Assembly: GCA_047635375.1 (NCBI GenBank)
Contig: JBLIKP010000067.1
Span: 1-13,447 of the forward strand
Length of the DNA: 13,447 bases
Source: JBLIKP01 sp047635375
Lineage (GTDB): Bacteria; Bacteroidota; Bacteroidia; Sphingobacteriales; Sphingobacteriaceae
Direction: 5' to 3'
Shown: piece after piece, positions 1 through 7,446 of the stretch
How positions within the stretch are numbered: the first letter of the stretch is position 1
Layout: every line of letters starts with the position of its first letter
Notes under the pieces: generated by a model
Seen by the model: the letters and a program-made list of their open reading frames with translations, nothing else
Database searches by the model: none
What the model was told of the DNA's origin: nothing
Program-made: the position numbers and the translations under genes

Positions 1-612
1 CTTATTATAGATCGATAAATTAGGGTTTTTCGCAATAATTATCTTTCCACTTACCTTTGTAGCATTGTCTAAGTCTGTTTCCTTAACTGTTGCAAAAAGT
101 GCCGCAGCGTCTAAAAACCCTTTACCTGTTTTCAGCTGATTCTGCAAAAAATCAACATCAACTGTACTGGCCTCAATGGAAATTAATTCATTCACATGCA
201 ACTCAACTGGGGTTCCACGATAATCTCCTATTAACAACAACCCCTGCTCACCAGTTCCTGCACGCTGAAACTCATAAATTAGCTTCACATTGGAATAATT
301 ACCTGAGGAAATAAAGACCCGGCCAAAAGCCGCTTCATTTCCGTTGAGACTGATGACTTCTGTTATTGGAGAATAAGCCGTGGACAATCCATTATTCATT
401 TGCCCACTGAAATTAACTCCGTCCACATGGGCATATCCTTCTTGCCATTTTACCAGGCCGTCATTTTTGGTAGACTGTTCAAGTTCAATTGTAAAATCGG
501 CTTGCGCGACATTTTCCTCAGTACATGAATGGAAGAATATTACAAATATAAAACCAAGACATAATCTTCCTATCACACTTCCAGCAATCAGATTAAACCT
601 TACCTTTATCAT
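1..612 (-). CDS. putative lipoprotein, unrecognised family (partial, C-terminus off the left edge)
   Basis: Reading the minus strand from the ATG at 612 gives 204 codons with no stop up to the window edge, so the gene is partial. The protein starts MIKVRFNLIAG, then has a hydrophobic stretch (about residues 17-28, CLGFIFVIFFHS) ending in Ser-Cys followed by TEEN. This looks like a lipoprotein signal peptide with the lipidated Cys at about residue 30, so an envelope lipoprotein is inferred. The mature part is rich in polar and beta-type residues (for example VKWQEGYAHVDGVNFSG and EVISLNGNEAAFGRVFISSG). It carries no motif I can tie to an enzyme or a named domain. It is divergent from the amidase gene at 651, with only 38 bases between the two starts. 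The function is unknown, but the open frame, the signal and a fitting -7 element make it a credible gene. Confidence 0.75.
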   Translation of the reverse strand, partial: MIKVRFNLIAGSVIGRLCLGFIFVIFFHSCTEENVAQADFTIELEQSTKNDGLVKWQEGYAHVDGVNFSGQMNNGLSTAYSPITEVISLNGNEAAFGRVFISSGNYSNVKLIYEFQRAGTGEQGLLLIGDYRGTPVELHVNELISIEASTVDVDFLQNQLKTGKGFLDAAALFATVKETDLDNATKVSGKIIIAKNPNLSIYNK

Positions 613-617
613 ACAAT

Positions 618-625
618 CAAAGTTA
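618..625 (-). promoter_or_regulatory. candidate -7 promoter element of the lipoprotein gene
   Basis: On the minus strand these bases read TAACTTTG, a full match to the Bacteroidota -7 consensus TAnnTTTG. The element ends only 5 bases before the ATG at 612, so the transcript would be leaderless or nearly so. No clear -33 TTTG lies at the usual distance, so the call rests on the -7 match alone. Confidence 0.35.
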
Positions 626-650
626 TAATATTTCAATTCAACATTACCCA

Positions 651-1922
651 ATGAGGCTTTTTAAAGTCATAATAGTTTGCATCTTCACTTTTGCTGGATT
701 TTTGGCAAAGGGGCAATCTCAGTTAACATTAATTAAGGAAAATCTTCCATTTGCAAGGAGCCTTGAATTAAAAGTAAAACCCAACACGCTTTATACCAAC
801 CTAATCCCCAATTTTACATATTCCTCCTTATCAATTGCTTTCGAAAATAAAGAGATAGACAATGCCTATATTTTCCTAGGACCAACACAAAAGGAAAGAA
901 TAATCTTTGATGAACATAACGTAGATTTCCATTCAGGATTATTAATTGCTGACAAAACACAGGAGGTATTTAGCTTCTTTAGCGGGAACTTTGAAGGAAA
1001 AGTAATTTTTAAATTACTTTTTGCTCCACCTGCAACAAAAGCATCAAAAAAAAAAGACCAAGAAAATGCTTTTTCCGAAGGAAATAAACCTGAGACAATA
1101 GATCAATCAATTTGGAGAGAAGGCCTCCCCGACCCTAAACCTAATCCAGACACTCATCAAGTTTACCATACAATAATTCATCACTCAGCTGGTTCAAATT
1201 CTGACAAAGATTACACCAAGGTTGTAAGAAACATTTACCTGTTCCACACCCAAAATAACGGCTGGGACGATATTGGATATAACTTTGTAATTGCTCAAAA
1301 CGGACAAATATTTGACGGTCGAGATAATCAGGGTGTGGCCGATGAGGACAATATTAAAGGGGCTCATTTTTGTGGGAAAAACAACAATACCATGGGGGTT
1401 TGCCTACTTGGAAATTACGAAACAACCCAACCAACCGACGCTACTTTATCCTCCTTGGCGAACCTTCTTGCATGGAAATTTCCAAAGGAAAAGATTTCCC
1501 CATTCGATTATTTTCAACACCCAAGAAATACACAAAATGCCCTATATTTACCTGCGCTTGGCGGTCATAGGGATGGATGTTCAACCTTATGCCCTGGTGA
1601 AAATATTTTTTCAATAATTCCTGAAATAAAGGAAAAGGTTTGCTTAAAAATGGATAGCTGCCAGGTTCCAATTGCTTCAATTAAAAATGAAGATGGACCG
1701 AAAATAAATGTTTTTCCAAATCCTACCCGCGGAAAAATACAAATCATGTCTGAAAATCAAATAAACTCAATAAGTATATATTCTTTTGACGGAAGACTTA
1801 TTCAAATTAAATCTGGTTCCTCTGAAATAGATTTAACCCCATTAAACGATGGAATGTATTTATTGAATATCCATTTGGAAAATGGTTTAGAAACCTTCCA
1901 AAAGGTACTAAAGCAAGATTAA
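651..1922 (+). CDS. secreted PGRP-type N-acetylmuramoyl-L-alanine amidase with T9SS sorting domain
   Basis: A 423-residue protein predicted to cut the amide bond between N-acetylmuramic acid and L-alanine in peptidoglycan, acting outside the cell. Residues 1 to about 22 are a signal peptide (MRLFKVII..FLAKGQ). Residues 23-150 form a beta-rich region I cannot name. The amidase_2/PGRP domain spans about 165-330. Its zinc ligands fit the T7-lysozyme pattern: His177 in IIHHSA, His306 in GGHRD and Cys314 in CPG, with the eight-residue His-to-Cys spacing. The catalytic Tyr is Tyr210 in GWDDIGYNF. Residues about 351-423 (INVFPNPTRGKI ... KVLKQD) are a type A T9SS C-terminal sorting domain, implying export by type IX secretion. 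The catalytic set looks complete, so activity is likely. Whether it targets self, prey or environmental peptidoglycan cannot be read from the sequence. Its stop overlaps the convergent DUF6702 gene by four bases. Confidence 0.9.
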   Translation: MRLFKVIIVCIFTFAGFLAKGQSQLTLIKENLPFARSLELKVKPNTLYTNLIPNFTYSSLSIAFENKEIDNAYIFLGPTQKERIIFDEHNVDFHSGLLIADKTQEVFSFFSGNFEGKVIFKLLFAPPATKASKKKDQENAFSEGNKPETIDQSIWREGLPDPKPNPDTHQVYHTIIHHSAGSNSDKDYTKVVRNIYLFHTQNNGWDDIGYNFVIAQNGQIFDGRDNQGVADEDNIKGAHFCGKNNNTMGVCLLGNYETTQPTDATLSSLANLLAWKFPKEKISPFDYFQHPRNTQNALYLPALGGHRDGCSTLCPGENIFSIIPEIKEKVCLKMDSCQVPIASIKNEDGPKINVFPNPTRGKIQIMSENQINSISIYSFDGRLIQIKSGSSEIDLTPLNDGMYLLNIHLENGLETFQKVLKQD

Positions 1923-2407
1923 TACTCAACTACCTCAAAGGTTTTACTACTATTAAAAAGGAAGCTTTTTTTATCCTTTTCCACCACTAGGGTGATCATA
2001 TTTTTTTGTTCGCTAATCTGGTCCATTAAAGCCGTATTTTCAATCTTCAATGACTTTAACTTAGGGAGTTTTTCACCCTCGAGATAAACCCAAGTCACAT
2101 CATTATCAATCTCACGACCCACCATCTCAAACTCCACTTCTCTGCCATTTACTTCCGCCAGAATGTGCTTTTTTAAATAACCGAAAATCAAACTATCGGC
2201 TTTGGGGTGCTCTTTTTTAGAGGCAAGCCTTAAAGTGTCACCTGAATTCACCAAAATTACTTTTTCAAGGTCGTCGGTAAATAACTTTGTTGCAACTTCA
2301 AGTGTTCGAGACTTTGGTTTATATTCCACCTGAGTAAGGCTCACATAGAACTTGTGTGTGAATCCTGCCAAAATTGTTACCAAAATAAAAGAGATTATAT
2401 AACGCAT
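1919..2407 (-). CDS. DUF6702-type exported/membrane-anchored protein
   Basis: A 162-residue protein starting MRYIISFILVTILAGFTHKFYVSLTQVEY, that is, an N-terminal signal or anchor sequence (residues 1-16) followed by the HKFYVSLTQVEY block that I associate with the flavobacterial DUF6702 family. The frame is open further upstream to an ATG at 2545. That extension would overlap the divergent HupE/UreJ coding region and bury the signal peptide, so I chose the ATG at 2407, which has an A-rich AAAGG stretch just before it. The remainder contains FTDDLEKVIL and TWVYLEGEKLPKLKSLKIENTALMDQISEQKN, in keeping with that family. No enzyme motif is visible and the biochemical role is unknown. As I recall, the family often sits next to HupE/UreJ-like genes, as here, which hints at a shared envelope or metal-related job (inference). 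Confidence 0.75.
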   Translation of the reverse strand: MRYIISFILVTILAGFTHKFYVSLTQVEYKPKSRTLEVATKLFTDDLEKVILVNSGDTLRLASKKEHPKADSLIFGYLKKHILAEVNGREVEFEMVGREIDNDVTWVYLEGEKLPKLKSLKIENTALMDQISEQKNMITLVVEKDKKSFLFNSSKTFEVVEY

Positions 2408-2440
2408 AATTTTTACCTTTAGACTTTGCCGCTTTCGTTG

Positions 2441-2469
2441 TTTGATGTCGGTTTGCAAAATTAGTTTAA
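2441..2469 (+). promoter_or_regulatory. candidate promoter of the HupE/UreJ - M1 peptidase operon
   Basis: A TTTG at 2441-2444 is followed after 17 bases by TAGTTTAA at 2462-2469, which resembles the -33/-7 pair TTTG...TAnnTTTG but lacks a perfect -7. The implied transcript start is about 10 bases before the TTG start codon at 2485. The match is moderate. Confidence 0.3.
2456..2463 (-). promoter_or_regulatory. candidate -7 promoter element of the DUF6702 gene
   Basis: The minus strand reads TAATTTTG, matching TAnnTTTG at every fixed base. It would give a leader of about 45 bases to the ATG at 2407. No convincing -33 element is seen upstream. The element overlaps the weaker plus-strand promoter assigned to the HupE/UreJ gene. 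Confidence 0.4.
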
Positions 2470-2484
2470 AAATAAGAAAACACG

Positions 2485-3069
2485 TTGAGTACTTTTTGGG
2501 CTTTTTTAGAATTGGGTTTTTCCCACATTGCCGACGTAACAGCATACGACCATATGGTCTTTCTATTGGCGCTATGTGCAGGTTTGAGCCTGCAAGCCTG
2601 GAAAAAAACTTTATGGATGATTACGGCATTTACAATTGGTCACTCCATTACTTTGGCATTGGCCACTTTGAAAATTGTAACCGTAAACAGCGGAATTGTC
2701 GAGTTTTTAATCCCTACAACAATTCTTTTAACAGCCTGTTTTCAGGCATTTTTTCCTTCGCTTAACCGCGGAGGCAAGGTATCACGGGTTAGTTATGGGA
2801 TTGTGATATTTTTCGGCCTTATTCACGGTTTAGGTTTTTCAGGCTATTTACAAAGCCTATTAGGAAAAGAAGCCACCGTTTTTACGGAATTATTATCTTT
2901 TAATCTGGGCGTAGAATTTGGTCAGATTGTAATTGTTGGATTAATATTAGGCACACAATTTTTGATTACTAGACTATTTAAATTAAGTCAGCAAAGTTGG
3001 ACCCTTTTTGTTTCGGGAATGGCGGCTGGTATTTCAATATTATTAATGACAGAAACTAAATTTTGGTAA
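2485..3069 (+). CDS. HupE/UreJ-family membrane protein (TTG start)
   Basis: A 194-residue multi-pass membrane protein with about six hydrophobic segments, resembling the flavobacterial HupE/UreJ_2 family. Conserved-looking polar sites within membrane context are His14 (FSHIAD), Asp22-His23 (AYDHMVFL), His53 (FTIGHS), His114 (GLIHGLGFS) and the FNLGVEFGQ block at 139-147. HupE and UreJ proteins are linked to nickel uptake for hydrogenase or urease; no such enzyme is encoded here, so the substrate is open. The start must be the TTG at 2485: an in-frame TAA lies at 2473-2475, and the next in-frame ATG (2554, in AYDHMV) would delete the conserved N-terminus. The stop lies 2 bases before the M1 peptidase ATG, so the two genes are almost certainly co-transcribed. 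It is divergent from the DUF6702 gene, with 77 bases between the starts. Confidence 0.8.
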   Translation: MSTFWAFLELGFSHIADVTAYDHMVFLLALCAGLSLQAWKKTLWMITAFTIGHSITLALATLKIVTVNSGIVEFLIPTTILLTACFQAFFPSLNRGGKVSRVSYGIVIFFGLIHGLGFSGYLQSLLGKEATVFTELLSFNLGVEFGQIVIVGLILGTQFLITRLFKLSQQSWTLFVSGMAAGISILLMTETKFW

Positions 3070-3071
3070 AT

Positions 3072-5405
3072 ATGATTAAAAAGTTCCTTTTACTTTCACT
3101 TGGTGCGTTTATGACCATTTCGGCAACAGCCCAAGAGAACATTAACACAAATAAATTTAGGCAACTAAAGCAGGAATTGGCGACCCCAAATTCTTATCGA
3201 AATGCGGCCGGTGCTCCAGGACATGAGTACTACCAAAATCAAGCTGACTACGATATGCAAATCGAGCTTGATGACGAAAAACAAATCATCCGCGGTAAGC
3301 AAACTGTAACGTACATCAACAATTCTCCTGATGCGTTGAACTACCTTTGGGTGCAATTGGATCAAAACATGCGTGCTCAGGATTCTGACACCAAGAAAAT
3401 CCAAACAGGAAAGCTTGACGATAGAATGAACGTTCGTTCATTAAACGCAATGCATAGCGATTTCGATGGCGGTTTCAAACTAGATTACCTTACAGATACA
3501 AAAGGGAATAACCTTAACTATACGGTGAACAAAACCATGTTAAGAATTGACCTTGACGTTCCATTAAAAACTGGACAGTCTTATTCATTTAAGGTTAAAT
3601 GGTGGTACAACATCAACAACCGTATGGAAATTGGTGGACGTTCTGGTTACGAATACTTCGAAGAAGACGACAACTACCTTTACACTATCGCGCAGTACTT
3701 CCCAAGAATGGCTGTATACAACGATGTTGAAGGATGGCAAAACAAGCAGTTCTTAGGTCGTGGTGAATTTGCCCTTCCTTTTGGTGACTACAAAGTGGCC
3801 ATTACTGTTCCTTCTGACCACGTAGTTGCTGCAACAGGTGAGCTTCAAAACCCAGCTGATGTTTTAACTCCAGCACAAAAGAAAAGATTAGACCAAGCAA
3901 GAAACGCTACTGAAACTCCAGTTATCGTTTGTACTCAAGATGAGGCAATCGCTCGTGAGCCTGGACGTTCCTCAAAAACTAGCACTTGGGTTTTCAAGGC
4001 GAAAAATGTTCGTGACTTTGGATTTGCATCTTCTCGTAAATTCATTTGGGATGCAATGGCTGTAAAATTCGGTTCAAGAACCGTTATGGCAATGAGTTTT
4101 TATCCTAAAGAAGGAAACCCATTATGGGAGCAGTATTCAACTAAAGTTGTTGCGCAAACGCTTAAAACCTATTCAAAACACACTTTCGATTACCCTTACC
4201 CGGTAGCACAATCTATTCACGCCGCTGCAATCGGTATGGAATATCCAATGATTTGTTTCAACTATGGTCGTCCAGAAAAAGACGGTACTTACAGCGACAG
4301 AACGAAATACGGTATGATTGGCGTTATTATTCATGAAGTTGGACACAACTTCTTCCCAATGATAGTAAACAGTGACGAGCGTCAGTGGACATGGATGGAC
4401 GAAGGCTTAAACACTTTTGTGCAATATCTTACTGAACAAGAATTGGAGCGTGGATACCCTTCTCGTCGCGGACCGGCATACATGATCACAAATTACATGG
4501 GTGGAGATAAAAACTTCATTAGCCCGATTATGACAAACTCTGAAAGTATTTACCAATTTGGTAACAATGCTTACGGAAAACCAGCTACAGCGTTGAATAT
4601 CCTTCGTGAAACAGTTATGGGTCGTGAATTATTTGATCATGCTTTTAGAGAATATGCTCAACGTTGGATGTTTAAGCACCCAACTCCAGCTGATTTTTTC
4701 CGCACCATGGAAGACGCTTCGGCCGTTGATTTAGACTGGTTCTGGAGAGGTTGGTTCTACACTACAGACAATGTTGAAATTGGTCTTGATGATGTTAAAT
4801 GGTTCCAAGTAAGTACTGAAAACCCTGAAATTGAAATGCCCATTTCTCGTGAAAGAGGAAATGAAAAAGAAAATCGTTTCATCGGAAACATCCGTAACAA
4901 AACTCAAATCAAGGAAACTTACAACGAAAAAGATCCTTCATTAAACGATTTCTACAACACTTACGATAAGTACGAAATGAGTATTCTTGACCAACAAGAC
5001 TACGAGAAGTACTTAAAAGGACAGAGTGAAGAGGAAAAGAAATTCATGGAAATGAACATGAACTACTACCAGTTAGATTTCTCTAACAACGGTGGCTTAG
5101 TTATGCCAATCATCCTCGAATTCGAATTCATTGACGGAACAACGCAACGTGAGTTTATCCCAGCTGAAATCTGGAAAACCAACGACAAAAGCGTAAGCAA
5201 GGTGTTTGCATTCGAAAAAGGTGTTAAAGGAATTACCCTTGACCCGAACTTAGAAACAGCAGATACTGACCTAGAAAATAACTACTGGCCAAAACGTATG
5301 ATCCCAACTCGTTTTGAGATGTACAAATCAAAAAGCCGTGATAGTGAAAATCCAATGCAACGTGCCTTACGTGCTGAGGAAGCAGCAAATCCTGAGAAAG
5401 ACTAA
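3072..5405 (+). CDS. M1-family zinc metallopeptidase, exported
   Basis: A 777-residue protein predicted to be a zinc aminopeptidase of the gluzincin M1 family, acting in the periplasm or at the cell surface. Residues 1 to about 21 (MIKKFLLLSLGAFMTISATAQ) are a signal peptide. The beta-rich N-terminal region precedes the catalytic domain, which has GMEYP at 388-392 (the GxMEN-type substrate site), the zinc motif HEVGH at 421-425 and the third ligand Glu444 in WMDEGLN. The spacing is exactly HExxH-18-E. The C-terminal third (about 560-777) has no T9SS tail that I can see. I chose the ATG at 3072 over an upstream in-frame TTG at 3063, which lies inside the HupE/UreJ gene and has no support. The gene uses AAC, TTC and CGT codons more freely than its neighbours, which suggests high expression. 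A strong terminator follows, ending the two-gene operon. Confidence 0.9.
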   Translation: MIKKFLLLSLGAFMTISATAQENINTNKFRQLKQELATPNSYRNAAGAPGHEYYQNQADYDMQIELDDEKQIIRGKQTVTYINNSPDALNYLWVQLDQNMRAQDSDTKKIQTGKLDDRMNVRSLNAMHSDFDGGFKLDYLTDTKGNNLNYTVNKTMLRIDLDVPLKTGQSYSFKVKWWYNINNRMEIGGRSGYEYFEEDDNYLYTIAQYFPRMAVYNDVEGWQNKQFLGRGEFALPFGDYKVAITVPSDHVVAATGELQNPADVLTPAQKKRLDQARNATETPVIVCTQDEAIAREPGRSSKTSTWVFKAKNVRDFGFASSRKFIWDAMAVKFGSRTVMAMSFYPKEGNPLWEQYSTKVVAQTLKTYSKHTFDYPYPVAQSIHAAAIGMEYPMICFNYGRPEKDGTYSDRTKYGMIGVIIHEVGHNFFPMIVNSDERQWTWMDEGLNTFVQYLTEQELERGYPSRRGPAYMITNYMGGDKNFISPIMTNSESIYQFGNNAYGKPATALNILRETVMGRELFDHAFREYAQRWMFKHPTPADFFRTMEDASAVDLDWFWRGWFYTTDNVEIGLDDVKWFQVSTENPEIEMPISRERGNEKENRFIGNIRNKTQIKETYNEKDPSLNDFYNTYDKYEMSILDQQDYEKYLKGQSEEEKKFMEMNMNYYQLDFSNNGGLVMPIILEFEFIDGTTQREFIPAEIWKTNDKSVSKVFAFEKGVKGITLDPNLETADTDLENNYWPKRMIPTRFEMYKSKSRDSENPMQRALRAEEAANPEKD

Positions 5406-5422
5406 TTCTCTACAAAATATAC

Positions 5423-5455
5423 GCCCTCTTCCTTTACGGAAGGGGGCTTTTTTTT
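5423..5455 (+). terminator. rho-independent terminator after the M1 peptidase gene
   Basis: A 10-base stem GCCCTCTTCC (5423-5432) pairs with GGAAGGGGGC (5438-5447) with a single G-U wobble around a 5-base loop, followed by eight T residues (5448-5455). It sits 17 bases after the stop codon at 5405. This is the clearest terminator in the window. Confidence 0.93.
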
Positions 5456-5522
5456 GCCAAAATTTCTGAAGTTTACCCAGATTCCAAACTATTATCCGAA
5501 ATTTGCAACTCACATTCCCAAC

Positions 5523-6419
5523 ATGAAAAACGAAAACTTCTTCGCCATATTCGTCTTGATATTCTTAACGTTTATTTGGGGCAGTTCTTTTATCCTAATA
5601 AAATTTGGCCTAGAGGTTTACTCTGCAACCGAGGTTGCATCAATGCGAATCTTCTTTTCATTTTTATGCCTGTTTCCGCTAATGGTAATGCAATGGAAAA
5701 AAGTCCCTAAAAAAGCGTGGGGACCGATTATGATTGTAGGTTTTATTGGGAGTTGCATACCCGCATTTATGTTTGCCTTTGGACAGACAAAGCTTTCAAG
5801 TTCAACCACGGGGGTGTTAAATTCACTAGTACCCATTTTCACTTTTATTTTCGGGGTTCTTTTTTTCAAGAATCAATTTAACGGACGGAAATTGGCAGGG
5901 GTTCTCATTGGACTATTAGGCGCAGTTCTATTAATCATTCTCCGCACTGATGGCTCATTCGACCCTAATTATGCATACGGGTTTTTCATAGTTCTTGCCA
6001 CAATCTGCTACGGCACTAGCGTAAACGTGGTAAAGAATTACCTTCAAGATGTCCCTGCCCTTACCATATCAAGTATGAGCTTTTCGGTTATTGGAATTCT
6101 TTGCGGAATTTACCTTTTGGGCTTTACGGATTTTACTTCCAAAATCGTTTCAGGTCCAACTGAATTAAAAGCAGCTGGGTACATTTTTCTTCTGGCAGCA
6201 TTTGGCACCGCCTTGGCATTAATTATGTTTAACAAACTAGTTCAATTAAAAAGCGCCCTTTTTGCCACCACTACAACTTACTTAATCCCGATTGTTGCAT
6301 TAGGATGGGGTATTTTGGATGGAGAAGATGTGGGGCTCCTTCACCTTGTTGGAATGGGTACAATTTTAATTGGAGTTTACCTGGCTAACGTAAAACGTAA
6401 AGTAAGAACGACGGCCTAA
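5523..6419 (+). CDS. EamA/DMT-superfamily transporter
   Basis: A 298-residue inner-membrane protein with about ten hydrophobic helices in two repeated halves, the layout of the drug/metabolite transporter (EamA) superfamily. The first half begins FFAIFVLIFLTFIWGSSFILIKFGL and includes SATEVASMRIFFSF; the second starts at about residue 150 (YAYGFFIVLATICYGTSVNVVK) and ends ALFATTTTYLIPIVALGWGILDGE. Members export amino acids, metabolites or drugs; the substrate cannot be told from sequence. The frame stays open back to 5454, but that start lies in the T-run of the preceding terminator and adds a non-membrane stretch, so the ATG at 5523 is preferred. A near-consensus -7 (GAAATTTG, 5498-5505) lies just upstream. 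The stop overlaps the convergent ridA-like gene by four bases. Confidence 0.87.
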   Translation: MKNENFFAIFVLIFLTFIWGSSFILIKFGLEVYSATEVASMRIFFSFLCLFPLMVMQWKKVPKKAWGPIMIVGFIGSCIPAFMFAFGQTKLSSSTTGVLNSLVPIFTFIFGVLFFKNQFNGRKLAGVLIGLLGAVLLIILRTDGSFDPNYAYGFFIVLATICYGTSVNVVKNYLQDVPALTISSMSFSVIGILCGIYLLGFTDFTSKIVSGPTELKAAGYIFLLAAFGTALALIMFNKLVQLKSALFATTTTYLIPIVALGWGILDGEDVGLLHLVGMGTILIGVYLANVKRKVRTTA

Positions 6420-6796
6420 TTGTCCAACGCAATTACTGAAATTTCAACATTTACGTTCTTCGGCAACACCGAAACCTGAACACATTCTCTTGCTGGTGGT
6501 TTTTCGCCAAAGTATTGGGCGTAAACTTCATTAACCGCTCCAAAATTCCCCATATCTGAAAGAAAAATACTGCACTTTACCACATTATTAAAATCGGCGC
6601 CAGCCTCATTCAAAAGCGCTTTAATATTTTTCATTACAAGATGAGTTTCATCGGAAATATTATCAATTTCCAACTTTCCAGTTTCAGGATTTAGTGCAAT
6701 TTGCCCGCTTAGGTAAATCATTCCTCCTGCTTTTACTCCTTGGCTATAAGGTCCAATAGGCGCCGGTGCATTCTTTGTATAAATAATTTCTTTCAT
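6416..6796 (-). CDS. ridA: RidA/YjgF-family enamine/imine deaminase
   Basis: A 126-residue protein of normal RidA length. Members hydrolyse reactive enamine/imine intermediates released by PLP enzymes such as threonine dehydratase, protecting other PLP enzymes from damage; they act in the cytosol as trimers. The motif PIGPYSQ lies at 13-19. The positions equivalent to the E. coli active-site set are present: Tyr17, Ser30, Asn89, Arg103 in PPARECVQV, Cys105 and Glu118 in NVEIS. The retained Arg and Glu argue for true deaminase activity and against a divergent Rid subgroup. It starts 71 bases from the divergent nadD gene and ends in a four-base stop overlap with the transporter gene. The gene symbol is by family, not by proven orthology. 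Confidence 0.9.
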   Translation of the reverse strand: MKEIIYTKNAPAPIGPYSQGVKAGGMIYLSGQIALNPETGKLEIDNISDETHLVMKNIKALLNEAGADFNNVVKCSIFLSDMGNFGAVNEVYAQYFGEKPPARECVQVSVLPKNVNVEISVIALDN

Positions 6797-6825
6797 CGTC
6801 TTTCTTCTTTATGCATTGAAGTTAA

Positions 6826-6833
6826 TTAATTTG
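6826..6833 (+). promoter_or_regulatory. weak candidate -7 element upstream of nadD
   Basis: TTAATTTG differs from TAnnTTTG at one fixed base and would give a leader of about 30 bases before the nadD ATG. No -33 element is evident. Confidence 0.25.
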
Positions 6834-6867
6834 CAGCCAAGACATAAAAAAAACCTAAAATTACTCT

Positions 6868-7446
6868 ATGCGAATTGGCCTTCTATTTGGATCATATAAT
6901 CCCGTGCACCTCGGACATTTAATCATTGCCCAGCATATGATAACCCAAGAAGATATGGACGAAGTCTGGATGGTTGTTACTCCACATAATCCAGTGAAAA
7001 AACGATCTAATCTAATTAATATTTACGACCGAATAGAAATGGTTAGACTGGCTATTGGCGAGGAAAACATCAAATTAAAAGCGTCGGACCTTGAAGTAAA
7101 TTTACCCACACCAAATTACACCGCAAACACACTTACCTACCTTCGCGAAAAACATCCTGAAAAGGAATTCTTCCCGATAATGGGAAGTGATAACCTAGAA
7201 ACCCTTCATAAATGGAAAAATTATCAATCTATTTTAGAAAATCACGGGCTTTTAGTTTATCCTCGTCCAGGGTATTCCAATGAATCTGAAATTCTTTACA
7301 AGGAGAAAGTTCAGATTACCCATGCCCCAATGATTGAAATTTCTAGCAGTCAAATCCGCAAAAATATTCGGGAAGGTAAATCAATTAGATATTTGGTGCC
7401 AGATGTGGTAATCGAATTCATTACCAAAGGAGGGCTTTACGATTAG
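6868..7446 (+). CDS. nadD: nicotinate-nucleotide adenylyltransferase NadD
   Basis: A 192-residue cytosolic enzyme that joins nicotinate mononucleotide and ATP to give deamido-NAD, the step before NAD synthetase in both de novo and salvage NAD synthesis. The nucleotidyltransferase motif GSYNPVHLGH is at 8-17, with the HxGH pair His14/His17. The C-terminal SSSQIR motif is at 159-164, matching the family's SxTxxR-type site. GSDNLETLHKWKNY in the middle is also typical of NadD. Length is normal. The gene stands alone between the divergent ridA-like gene and the convergent rsmE, with which it shares a four-base stop overlap (TTAG). Confidence 0.94.
   Translation: MRIGLLFGSYNPVHLGHLIIAQHMITQEDMDEVWMVVTPHNPVKKRSNLINIYDRIEMVRLAIGEENIKLKASDLEVNLPTPNYTANTLTYLREKHPEKEFFPIMGSDNLETLHKWKNYQSILENHGLLVYPRPGYSNESEILYKEKVQITHAPMIEISSSQIRKNIREGKSIRYLVPDVVIEFITKGGLYD

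Noticed and set aside
90..628. Plus-strand ORFs of 74 and 82 codons opposite the lipoprotein gene
   Set aside because: They are antisense to a continuous 204-codon minus-strand frame with a lipoprotein signal and show no protein-like features.
2408..2545. 46-residue N-terminal extension of the DUF6702 protein
   Set aside because: It would overlap the HupE/UreJ coding region and promoter and place the signal peptide in mid-protein; the ATG at 2407 starts exactly at the signal sequence.
5454..5522. 23-residue N-terminal extension of the EamA transporter
   Set aside because: The start would lie in the T-run of the M1 peptidase terminator, and the extension is not like the family; the ATG at 5523 is next to the first membrane helix.
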